Of a stretch of 64,000 nucleotides of DNA, positions 17,663 to 25,859 are shown one piece after another. The position numbers and the translations under genes were made by a program. The notes below the pieces were generated by a model. That model was given only the letters and a program-made list of their open reading frames with translations. It did no database searches and was not told the DNA's origin. Every line of letters starts with the position of its first letter. The first letter of the stretch is position 1. The stretch is from positions 186,001 through 250,000 of the forward strand of contig NZ_RQRU01000003.1 in NCBI RefSeq assembly GCF_004335015.1. Reading direction: 5' to 3'. The stretch comes from Psychrobacter pygoscelis. Lineage in GTDB: Bacteria > Pseudomonadota > Gammaproteobacteria > Pseudomonadales > Moraxellaceae.

Positions 17663-18159
17663 AGCTGATGTTACCTTGATTTTGTTTATGGGTAAGTATG
17701 GAAAAATTATTGAATTTGCTTAGGCTATTTTTATCAATACCTAACAAGTAGTGATAAGTAGTAACAAATATTGCTGCTAATCCCTTGCAAAAGCATGTGG
17801 ATGAACAACGATAGATAGTCTGTTCATGGCGACCTACATCTACTCTAATAGTCAATCAATAGCTTAAAAAACAGCCATAAGAGCTACACAGTAAAAAACA
17901 AAATAGCCGACTGGCTGCTCTAGAAACGCTCTATAACGTCATCCAGATTAAATTCTTAGCCATAGCCTACCCAAGTTGGCATATTCTTTTCTATGCATTG
18001 TTTGGATATGGATATGTCTGATATGAATTTATCGAATGGCTTATTGCTCGGTACTATAGCCTCATGAAATTTTATTAACCTTAGTGCGCTTTTATTCTAG
18101 TGATATCCATTACTACCGCGCACTAACGTTTTTATTGCTACCTTTAGGGCTTAATACCT
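17663..18159. other. Divergent control region between sat and the sulfite reductase
   Basis: This 497-bp spacer shows no convincing gene; a 70-codon frame overlapping the sat start is implausible. It must hold two divergent promoters. CTTAGGCTATTT at 17719-17730 lies on the sat side. No riboswitch was recognised. Confidence 0.6.
17719..17730 (+). promoter_or_regulatory. CTTAGGCTATTT motif upstream of sat
   Basis: An exact copy of the 12-mer also found before cysA and cysG, 57-68 bp upstream of the sat start on the opposite strand to the gene. Confidence 0.35.
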
Positions 18160-19842
18160 ATGTATAAATATACACATGCAGACCAAGCGATGGTGGATGA
18201 GCGTGTCACTCAGTTCCGTGACCAGACTCGTCGTTTCCTGTCAGGCGAGCTAAGTGAAGAGCAGTTCTTACCCCTACGCTTACAAAATGGTCTATATATC
18301 CAGCGACATGCGCCAATGCTGAGGATTGCTGTGCCTTATGGATTGCTCGCCACATACCAGCTGCGTAAGCTTGCTGAGATCACTCGCAAGTATGACAAAG
18401 AGTATGGTCACTTTACGACTCGTACCAATTTACAGCTAAACTGGCCAAAGCTCGAAGACGTTCCTGATATATTAGCGGAGCTAGCATCCGTTCAGATGCA
18501 CGCTATCCAGACTTCGGGCAACTGCATTCGAAATACCACAACTGACCCTTATGCCGGCGTCAATGCTAACGAGATAGAGGACCCACGTCCCTACTGCGAG
18601 ATTATCCGTCAGTGGTCCACCTTTCATCCAGAGTTTGCCTTTTTACCTCGAAAATTCAAGATTGCTGTGATTGGTACCAAGAAGGATCGCGCTGCTACTC
18701 AGGTTCACGATATTGGCCTTCATGTGGTCAAGAGTGATGAAGGTGAGATTGGCTTTGAGGTCATCGTCGGTGGTGGTCTGGGCAGAACACCCGTTATCGG
18801 TAAGCTCGTTCGTGAATTCTTGCCTAGAGAGCATCTACTTAGCTATCTTGATGCCATCTTACGTGTCTACAATCTACATGGTCGCCGCGACAATAAGTAC
18901 AAAGCACGAATCAAAATTTTGGTCGATAGTATGGGCGCAAAAGACTTTGCCAAGCTGGTCGAAGCAGAGTGGGAAGCACACTGTAAAGATGGTCCATTAA
19001 CCCTAACTGATGAGCATTTTGCGACTGCCAAAAGCTACTTCTCAGACTTCGACTATGAGCAAATTGATACTCTTGCCAGTCAGAGCCAATTGAATAACGA
19101 CTTAAAAGATAAAGCCTTTGCTGATTGGTACACCCACAATACGGTCGCTCATAAAATCGCAGGGTATCGCGCCGTGGTTATCTCCTTAAAAGCCGGACTG
19201 GTCGATGGCAAGTATGTGCCTGCAGGCGATGTTAGCGCCTATCAAATGGACGCTCTAGCCGATCTAGCAGATAAGTATAGCTTTGGGGAGATTCGAGGCA
19301 CACATCAACAAAACCTAGTCTTTGCTGATGTAAAAGTCACGGATCTGTATAGCTTATGGCAAGCACTTGCTGAGCTAAACCTAGCTCGCGCCAATATCGG
19401 CACCTTGACTGACATGATTGTCTGCCCAGGCTTTGATTATTGCGCCCTTGCTAATGCCACCACCCACAATATCGCTGAACAAATTGAACAACAATTTGAC
19501 AATCTAGACTACCTCTATGATTTGGGGGAGATTCAATTGAACATGTCGGGCTGCATGAATGCTTGTGCCCACCATCACGTCGGTGATATCGGTATCTTAG
19601 GTGTTGATAAAAAAGGCGAGCATTGGTATCAGATTAGCCTTGGTGGCAGCTCAAAAGAAGATGCACGTCTCGGCAAAATATTGGGCAAGGCTGTGCCTGC
19701 TGATGATGTGGCAGCCACACTCCAGACTATCCTTGATGTCTATACTCGCGAGCGTCAACAAGAAGCGGACCAAAGCGAGCCTTTTGGCGAATTTGTAGAA
19801 CGAGTTGGCATAGCGCCATTTAAGGAGGCCGTCTATGGGTAA
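18160..19842 (+). CDS. Siroheme [4Fe-4S] sulfite/nitrite reductase
   Basis: The 560-residue enzyme is built of two ferredoxin-like plus siroheme half-repeats. TSGNCIRNTTTDP marks the first half. Cluster ligands are Cys422, Cys428, Cys465 and Cys469 (CPGFDYC and CMNAC). It catalyses six-electron reduction of sulfite to sulfide. The single-subunit form resembles ferredoxin-type CysI and the NirA family, and no CysJ flavoprotein lies nearby, so electrons may come from ferredoxin or another partner. Its position between sat and cysH favours sulfite as substrate. The DUF934 gene overlaps its end by eight bases. Confidence 0.93.
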   Translation: MYKYTHADQAMVDERVTQFRDQTRRFLSGELSEEQFLPLRLQNGLYIQRHAPMLRIAVPYGLLATYQLRKLAEITRKYDKEYGHFTTRTNLQLNWPKLEDVPDILAELASVQMHAIQTSGNCIRNTTTDPYAGVNANEIEDPRPYCEIIRQWSTFHPEFAFLPRKFKIAVIGTKKDRAATQVHDIGLHVVKSDEGEIGFEVIVGGGLGRTPVIGKLVREFLPREHLLSYLDAILRVYNLHGRRDNKYKARIKILVDSMGAKDFAKLVEAEWEAHCKDGPLTLTDEHFATAKSYFSDFDYEQIDTLASQSQLNNDLKDKAFADWYTHNTVAHKIAGYRAVVISLKAGLVDGKYVPAGDVSAYQMDALADLADKYSFGEIRGTHQQNLVFADVKVTDLYSLWQALAELNLARANIGTLTDMIVCPGFDYCALANATTHNIAEQIEQQFDNLDYLYDLGEIQLNMSGCMNACAHHHVGDIGILGVDKKGEHWYQISLGGSSKEDARLGKILGKAVPADDVAATLQTILDVYTRERQQEADQSEPFGEFVERVGIAPFKEAVYG

Positions 19843-20491
19843 TCATAGCATTCTAAACAGTGACGCGGTGAATATCAGCGCTGAAGACACTTGGCAAGCC
19901 CTTGTTGTACCCAATCTGCCTGACGGTATCGCCGTTGCTGAGATCCATCTAAGTGAGCTGCTTAACAAAACTGAGCGCCTCGACATTATCCTACCCCTTA
20001 CTGAGGTATTAGCGCCTTCAGGGTTGGTGCAAGAGACCTTGGCTTTAATCGGCAATCGGACCAGCAAAATAGGACTTTGGGCAGATACCAGTACGACGAC
20101 TGATCAGCTAGACAGCTTACTTGGACTGATCACAGGTAGCAATAGTAGTACAGATACCAAAAAAGACACGGCAGATGAGAATCACATCAGCTTATTGCGC
20201 GCACTTGATTTAATCGTGCTCTATACCCCGCTATTTGCTGATGGTCGCAACTTTAGTCTTGCCAAACATTTAAGGTTACAAGGCTATCAAGGAGAGATTC
20301 GGGTCGCTGGGGAATTTGGCCGTGATCAAATCGCTTATCTACGGCGCTCTGGCATCGATAGCTTTGTTATCGCCAATGAATATTTGGCCGCTGATATCGC
20401 CACAGCATTCTCAGTACTGCCGACAGCTTATAGTGGTAACGATGCTAATCAGCTACCGATGTTCCGCTCAGCGCCTGCAAGTCGTCCATAA
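19835..20491 (+). CDS. DUF934 family protein, sulfite reductase partner
   Basis: The 218-residue protein of the DUF934 family is nearly always encoded directly after this type of sulfite reductase. Recognisable parts are LPLTEVLAPSG, the Asp-rich insert near residues 105-115, then FADGRNFSLAKHLRLQGYQGEIRVAGEFGRDQIAYLRRSGIDSF. No cofactor motif is obvious. A role in sulfite reduction, perhaps in electron delivery or assembly, is inferred from context. Translation is coupled: a strong TAAGGAGG lies inside the reductase end, six bases before the ATG. Confidence 0.9.
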   Translation: MGNHSILNSDAVNISAEDTWQALVVPNLPDGIAVAEIHLSELLNKTERLDIILPLTEVLAPSGLVQETLALIGNRTSKIGLWADTSTTTDQLDSLLGLITGSNSSTDTKKDTADENHISLLRALDLIVLYTPLFADGRNFSLAKHLRLQGYQGEIRVAGEFGRDQIAYLRRSGIDSFVIANEYLAADIATAFSVLPTAYSGNDANQLPMFRSAPASRP

Positions 20492-20605
20492 GCCGTCTGC
20501 AAGCGTCGATGAGCCACGCTCTTTACTGCTTAAGCTTATTTCTAGTTATTAACCAAAACCAGCGATTACGCTTTTTTTAACACCACTTACTTTTAAGGAC
20601 TATTT

Positions 20606-21235
20606 ATGAGTATTAATATCGATATTGATCAAGCCAATAAAGACTTACAAGGTAAATCACCTGCAGAGATTGTCGCTTGGGCCTTAGAAAAAGCAAAGAA
20701 CCCAATCATCACTACCAACTTCCGCCCTTATGAGTCAGCCATCTTGCACCTAGTTGCTAAGCAGCGCCCTGATATCAAGGTGCTGTGGGTAGACTCAGGC
20801 TATAATACTGATGCCACTTATAAATTTGCTAACAAGTTAATTGAAGATTTAAATCTGAATGTCGTGACCTATATCCCGCAGCAGACTCGCGCCCACCGTG
20901 ACGTGACTCTAGGCGGTATCCCTGGTGTCGACGATGCTAAACATGAAGTATTCACTGAGCAAGTCAAGCTTGAGCCTTTCCGCCGCGCCCTAAGTGAGCT
21001 AAAACCTGACGTTTGGTTTAACGCTATTCGGAAAGACCAAACTGAGTTCCGTCAAGGTCTTGATGTGCTTAGCCAGTCAAAAGATGGCGTACTTAAAGTT
21101 GCCCCATTATTCTACAAAAACGACCAAGATTTAGACGCTTATCTTGAAGAAAATAACCTGCCAAACGAGTTTGACTACTTTGACCCTACTAAGGTAGAAG
21201 AGCATCGTGAGTGTGGTCTGCATACTCAGCTTTAG
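20606..21235 (+). CDS. cysH: Phosphoadenylyl-sulfate (PAPS) reductase
   Basis: The 209-residue enzyme reduces PAPS to sulfite with thioredoxin. The PP-loop fold is visible in TTNFRPYESAILHLV and VLWVDSGYNT. The catalytic cysteine is Cys203 in the C-terminal ECGLH motif. The paired cysteines that hold an iron-sulfur cluster in APS reductases are absent, so PAPS is the expected substrate and an APS kinase is needed elsewhere. It is short compared with the roughly 240 residues of E. coli CysH. AAGGA precedes the ATG. The gene ends in a strong terminator. Confidence 0.94.
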   Translation: MSINIDIDQANKDLQGKSPAEIVAWALEKAKNPIITTNFRPYESAILHLVAKQRPDIKVLWVDSGYNTDATYKFANKLIEDLNLNVVTYIPQQTRAHRDVTLGGIPGVDDAKHEVFTEQVKLEPFRRALSELKPDVWFNAIRKDQTEFRQGLDVLSQSKDGVLKVAPLFYKNDQDLDAYLEENNLPNEFDYFDPTKVEEHRECGLHTQL

Positions 21236-21263
21236 TAGCAGCTTTGCCAAGTTTTGAATGATC

Positions 21264-21299
21264 AAAAGCCCTCTCATAGATTAATGAGAGGGCTTTTTT
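21264..21299 (+). terminator. Rho-independent terminator after cysH
   Basis: AAAAGCCCTCTCAT and its complement form a perfect 14-bp stem with a 6-base loop followed by TTTTTT. Confidence 0.95.
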
Positions 21300-21338
21300 A
21301 TGAGAAGATTATAATTAACGTTGTAGTTATAAATACGG

Positions 21339-21587
21339 TCAGTCTGATGGCTGCCAGTCTACTTCTTCCCCTTCTTTATTCATTATAAAGCTACGATAAT
21401 CATTACTATTGTCAGTTATTCCTACTCTAGCCTTACCACTAAATATAAACTTTTTAGCTTCATCATACTTAAAGTCAATAGCTTCCTCACCTTTTGTATT
21501 TAAATAACCCCACTTACCATCTCTCTTAGCTGCCAGCAACTCCTCACTCACAGGTCTTATCTCATCGTATGCACTAAGATCGACCAA
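21339..21587 (-). pseudogene. C-terminal piece of the large WG-repeat protein (frameshifted)
   Basis: The open frame has 82 residues and ends EEVDWQPSD, with one WG unit (GKWGYLNTKGEEAIDFKYDEA). Its frame can be read upstream without a stop to near 21675 (KIIPLQSNNEAID and on), where it meets the main WG frame. One extra A in the A-run near 21672-21676 would fuse them. It is therefore the severed end of the gene whose main part is 21635-23236, not a separate gene. Confidence 0.7.
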
Positions 21588-21634
21588 TACGCCATCACTA
21601 TTAACAAACGCATAGTTATCATTGGCCTTGGTAT

Positions 21635-23236
21635 CTATGGCCTCGTTATTTGATTGCAGGGGGATAATCTTTTTATTACAAAGGGTATAGCGATATCACC
21701 TTTACTATTGATGACACCGTAATTATTGTCTTTTTTGACCACCGCTAACCACAATCCAGGTTTATCATATTTGTCAAAATCTATAGCTTCATCGAACTCT
21801 ACTGGCGTTACCAACTTTCCATTTAGGTCAACATAGCCATATTTGCCACCACTTTTAACTTTAATGACACCTAAAACAGTTGTTATCTTACTGATATCAT
21901 CATAGTGATCGGCTACAATAACTTTACCGCTATTATCATAAACGCCATATTTATCTTGCCATTTTACCTTAACAAGCCAAGATTGTGCGTCATCCAACCG
22001 CTCAAACTCAGCAATATTATCGTATTTCGCAGGGACTATAAGATCACCATTGATATTGTAGCTGCCATATTTTTGCTGATCTCTAACTTCATATATTATA
22101 TGTACAACCCCGTCAGAAAACGCTCTATCACTCCTACCTATTTCGTCATAAGCGATTGGAATGACTATAGCGCCATTTGCATCAACCATACCGTATTTAT
22201 TGTCTTTTTTAATCTGCGCAACTTGGGTATTACGACCTCCTGACTCGCCACTAATAAATTCCGAAATGTCATCATAGTCAGCTGGGACGAATAACTCGCC
22301 CTTCTCGTTAATCACACCGAGCTTATTATTTTTTACCACCCTAGCTATGAATAAATGATCACTATCGATATTTACCCTTCTAAGATCCCCCATATCTTCA
22401 TAGTCAAAAGGTAAAATAATTTGACTTTCTGAATCAATAACGCCGGCTTTATCATTTTTACTAACAGCAGCAAGTGAATGCCCTAATTCTTTAAAGTATT
22501 GGAAACCGCTGATATAGTCATACTCAAGAGGGATGACTAACTCACCATTGTGGTTAACGACGCCATATTTACCGTCCTTAATAACATTAGCGAGCCATTG
22601 CTTAGTGTTATTGTCCCAATTAAACCAACTGACATGGTCATATTCAAGGGCAACTATAATCTCGCCTAGCTCATTAACCATCCCATGGTTACCATCTCTG
22701 GTGACCAAAGCAACTTTAAAATCGTCAGCACCTTCAGAATTGTGATTATTAAACATCAAAAAGTCATAAGTGATAGGAATCATCACTTCACCTTGAGTGT
22801 TTATCATGCCATATTTGTCATTTAGCGCTACTGAAATTAACCCAGCATCATTAATATAGCCTACCTGATCATATATACTATCAGCGATTAGCTTACCATC
22901 AGCATATATCAAGCCTTTCTTCATGCCTTCTTTTGTAGACTTTAAGGTATAAAAGATACTGCCATTACCCCTTTGATCATATTCCTCAAAGCCATCATAC
23001 TCAATCGGTATAATCACTTCATTGTGTTGGTTGACATAGCCAACCTTACCATCCTTCATAACCTTGATCAGGTGGTTCGGCATGCCCCGAATATACTCAG
23101 TGTTAATGTCATCATATTCCAAGGGAATAACAGTGTTGCCTTTTGAATCTATAACCCCTTGTTTATCGCCATTAGTGATAAGAATAGTATCTTTTTCTGC
23201 ACAGCGCTCATTGACTAATTCGACGCCTGCTGGCAA
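21635..23236 (-). CDS. Large WG-repeat protein, main open segment (gene probably broken)
   Basis: This 533-residue stretch holds about 13 WG repeats of about 40 residues, each like DKYGVINxxGxxVIPxxYDxI. WG repeats form beta-rich scaffolds and their function is generally unknown. The frame extends upstream beyond this TTG (NAQALTVEYVDPLCEL) to a TAG. An ATG at 23321 overlaps the stop of the preceding WG copy, and removal of one base near 23299 would join that ATG to this frame. A second frameshift cuts off the C-terminus. The likely original gene ran from 23321 to 21339. No signal peptide is clear. Confidence 0.65.
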   Translation of the reverse strand: MPAGVELVNERCAEKDTILITNGDKQGVIDSKGNTVIPLEYDDINTEYIRGMPNHLIKVMKDGKVGYVNQHNEVIIPIEYDGFEEYDQRGNGSIFYTLKSTKEGMKKGLIYADGKLIADSIYDQVGYINDAGLISVALNDKYGMINTQGEVMIPITYDFLMFNNHNSEGADDFKVALVTRDGNHGMVNELGEIIVALEYDHVSWFNWDNNTKQWLANVIKDGKYGVVNHNGELVIPLEYDYISGFQYFKELGHSLAAVSKNDKAGVIDSESQIILPFDYEDMGDLRRVNIDSDHLFIARVVKNNKLGVINEKGELFVPADYDDISEFISGESGGRNTQVAQIKKDNKYGMVDANGAIVIPIAYDEIGRSDRAFSDGVVHIIYEVRDQQKYGSYNINGDLIVPAKYDNIAEFERLDDAQSWLVKVKWQDKYGVYDNSGKVIVADHYDDISKITTVLGVIKVKSGGKYGYVDLNGKLVTPVEFDEAIDFDKYDKPGLWLAVVKKDNNYGVINSKGDIAIPFVIKRLSPCNQITRP

Positions 23237-23320
23237 CTGGTAACTTTCTGTTAGCTCGCAAAGTGGGTCTACATACTCAACCGTTAGCGCTTGAGCATTC
23301 TATTCTTTCCAACCACTTCA

Positions 23321-23763
23321 TTAGTCAGAAAAATCATTGATTTTAACCACGTCACCCTGCCTATTCACATACACTATTTGGTTATCTTTGACGAAGGTGT
23401 CAACATCATCAACAAAAGGATTTAGGGGATAGTCATACGCCAAAGGAACAACGACTTCGTTTAATTCGTTGATATATCCATGTTTATCATCTTTCGCTAT
23501 TAAGGCAAGCTCTTCCGCGAAGGGTAAAACAAACTGATAGCTCAGTGGTAGTACAATTTGCCCACGATTATCGATGAAGCTGTATTGACTGTCATTTTCC
23601 ACTGCTACCACCCCTTCAGAGAACGCACACAACGCACTCCAATTGACTTGTTCTGGCAGCTCATACCCCTTTATAAGCTCGTAGGCTAGCGCTTGACCAT
23701 TGATGATCAACTGTTTAGCGGTATCCCAAGAGTAGTAAGTAGCTTATCTTTAGTCGTTAACAT
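23321..23763 (-). pseudogene. Short WG-repeat protein, copy 1, N-terminal frameshift
   Basis: An open segment of 129 residues (23710 to 23321) carries three WG units and ends DVVKINDFSD, like the end of copy 2. An ATG at 23763 begins MLTTKDKLLTTLG but goes out of frame. Inserting one base near 23728 would give WDTAKQLIINGQALAYEL and join the segments. The QAL-x-ELP N-terminal region matches that of the larger copy, so the two genes are tandem paralogues. Whether copy 1 still makes protein from the TTG at 23710 is unclear. Confidence 0.6.
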
Positions 23764-24053
23764 AGCGTCAAACCCTACTACCTTCTTTTTCGATTAGTAT
23801 GAGATAACTATTTGTTGTTACTATGATTGTCTTTTATTTTGTACTCAGCAAATTTTTATAAAATGATACAGTTTTATTTTATTTATATTTAGAGGTTTCG
23901 TCATAACTAAACTGACTAATCTAATGTTAATTTAGGGAAAGATTTGACTGTAGTTATGATTCATAATACGGTAGGAGACAAATTAGTTAATTTTTGCTTA
24001 GGCTATTTAGTTATTGAGCCACTTCCTTATTCAACTCTTTAAAGGGCGCAGCC
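23764..24053. other. cysG upstream region
   Basis: This 290-bp AT-rich spacer between the WG locus and cysG has no gene. It includes the CTTAGGCTATTT copy at 23997-24008 and presumably the cysG promoter. Confidence 0.5.
23997..24008 (+). promoter_or_regulatory. CTTAGGCTATTT motif upstream of cysG
   Basis: An exact 12-mer copy 46-57 bp upstream of the cysG start, here on the coding strand. A looser version (TGCTTAAGCTTATTTCTAGTTATT pattern, 20527-20550) lies upstream of cysH. Confidence 0.35.
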
Positions 24054-25553
24054 ATGAATACCTTCCCGCTATTTTTTAAGCTAGATAATCAGCCCATCCT
24101 TATTGTCGGTGGTGGTGAGGTCGCGCAACGAAAGGCAGATTTGCTCGCCCGTGCTGGCGCTTGTATTACCATCGTCGCGACAGATATCACGCATGAAATT
24201 CAAGAGCTTTTAGCAGAAGGCATCGCCAGTGGTCGTCACACCTTAGTCTATGAGAAGTACGACAAAAAATGGCTGGTAGGCAAACGTATCATTATTGCAG
24301 GTACAGATAATGAAGCACTGAACCATCAAGTCCAGGCTGATGCAAAGGCGCTGAATATCCCCGTCAATGTGGTCGATACCCCGCCTTTGTGCGACTTTAT
24401 CTTCCCTGCTATTGTCGATCGCAACCCTATCGTGATTGGTATCTCGTCAAATGGTAAAGCCCCTGTGCTCGCCCGTCTACTTCGCGCTCGTCTTGAGACA
24501 CTAATTCCTCAAGGTTACGGGAATCTGGCCAAACTCGCGGGTCAAATGCGCGCTGACGTAAAATCGAAAATTCCTACACTTACCGGTAGAAGGCAGTTTT
24601 GGGAGCGTGCCTTTGAAGGCCGCGTCAGTGAGCTGATGTTTGCCGGCCGCGATAAGGAGGCCAAGCAAGCGCTTGAGGATAGTTTGGCAGAAACTGAGCA
24701 ACAGCTTATAAGCTCTAAAGACAAGCAAGAAGTAGGAACGACTAAAAAAACTAAGACGTCAGGGGAAGTTTATATCGTTGGCGCAGGCCCAGGCGATCCA
24801 GAGCTTTTAACCTTTAAAGCGCTCAGACTGATGCAACAAGCCGATATCGTCTATTACGATGCCCTAGTCTCAGATAAAGTGCTTGATCTGTGTCGCCGTG
24901 ATGCAGACAAAGTATTTGTGGGTAAGAAGCGCAGCAACCATGCAGTTGCACAACAAGGCATTAATGAATTATTAATCAATGCGGCTAAGACCGGCAAGCG
25001 TGTGGTCCGGCTTAAAGGTGGCGACCCATTCGTCTATGGTCGCGGTGGTGAAGAAATTGAGGCCTTACAAGCCGCGGGTATTGCCTATCAGGTGGTGCCT
25101 GGGGTGACTGCTGCCAATGCTGCCGCCTGCTATTCAGGCATCCCTCTAACCCACCGTGATCATGCTCAGTCCATTAAGTTTGTCACCAGCTTTTTGAAAG
25201 CGGGCGCAGAGAATAATAATTTTTCCAGTTTATTAAATCCTGACGAGACCGTGGTCTTTTATATGGGGCTACACGCACTAGAGCGACTAATCACAGGACT
25301 TATAGAAGCAGGTCGCGACCCTAAGACGCCTATCGCCATCGTCGCGCAAGCCAGTCTACCGACGCAGCAAGTCCTTACCGGAACGCTGGCTAATATCGTC
25401 GAGAAGCAGGCTAAGGCCAATCTACCCACGCCAGCTTTGCTGATACTAGGTAAAGTCGTGAGCTTACACGAGACCTTGGCTTGGTTTGGCACCGATGGTA
25501 AGACGACTGATATGGAGTCAGAGCAACAGGCTCATGCGCTAAATATGGTTTAG
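24054..25553 (+). CDS. cysG: Siroheme synthase CysG (trifunctional)
   Basis: The 499-residue fusion makes siroheme from uroporphyrinogen III. Residues 1 to about 215 form the dehydrogenase/ferrochelatase, with NAD motif ILIVGGGEVAQRKADLL and the NRNPIVIGISSNGKAPVLAR-type segment. From about residue 238 the methyltransferase begins, with VYIVGAGPGDPELLT, then RLKGGDPFVYGRGGEE and VPGVTAANAAACYSGIPLTHR. A charged linker joins them. It supplies the cofactor of the sulfite reductase in the same cluster. Confidence 0.96.
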   Translation: MNTFPLFFKLDNQPILIVGGGEVAQRKADLLARAGACITIVATDITHEIQELLAEGIASGRHTLVYEKYDKKWLVGKRIIIAGTDNEALNHQVQADAKALNIPVNVVDTPPLCDFIFPAIVDRNPIVIGISSNGKAPVLARLLRARLETLIPQGYGNLAKLAGQMRADVKSKIPTLTGRRQFWERAFEGRVSELMFAGRDKEAKQALEDSLAETEQQLISSKDKQEVGTTKKTKTSGEVYIVGAGPGDPELLTFKALRLMQQADIVYYDALVSDKVLDLCRRDADKVFVGKKRSNHAVAQQGINELLINAAKTGKRVVRLKGGDPFVYGRGGEEIEALQAAGIAYQVVPGVTAANAAACYSGIPLTHRDHAQSIKFVTSFLKAGAENNNFSSLLNPDETVVFYMGLHALERLITGLIEAGRDPKTPIAIVAQASLPTQQVLTGTLANIVEKQAKANLPTPALLILGKVVSLHETLAWFGTDGKTTDMESEQQAHALNMV

Positions 25554-25859
25554 GCTACTATAGCCTTAGTAGGGGCGATGTCTAACGATGTCTAATAAAG
25601 CTGTTTTATCTCCCATAGGTGCTCAATAACTGTTTATCGTGACTTAGTTATTGATTCGAATATTGCTCTAGCGTAGCGCTTATCGCATCGTGATAACTAT
25701 CTTGATAACTTAGACATGAGTCTTATACTTTGATTTGCTAATACTTTGAGTTGCTAATTTATCATATTGTCGCAATACTGCCTTTAGCCCGCATAATCAT
25801 CATCAACATCCTTTATAATCGATTTATCCCTTTATCCTTTGCTGATTGCACGTATCTTT
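25554..25859. other. Spacer between cysG and sbcD with a 16-bp tandem repeat
   Basis: No gene is supported. TACTTTGATTTGCTAA at 25726-25741 is followed directly by the same 16-mer with one change at 25742-25757. Confidence 0.6.

Noticed and set aside
17643..17855. Minus-strand 70-codon frame overlapping the sat start
   Set aside because: No ribosome-binding site or family resemblance, and it lies in the divergent promoter region.
21905..22745. Plus-strand frames across the WG locus
   Set aside because: Antisense to the WG-repeat gene.
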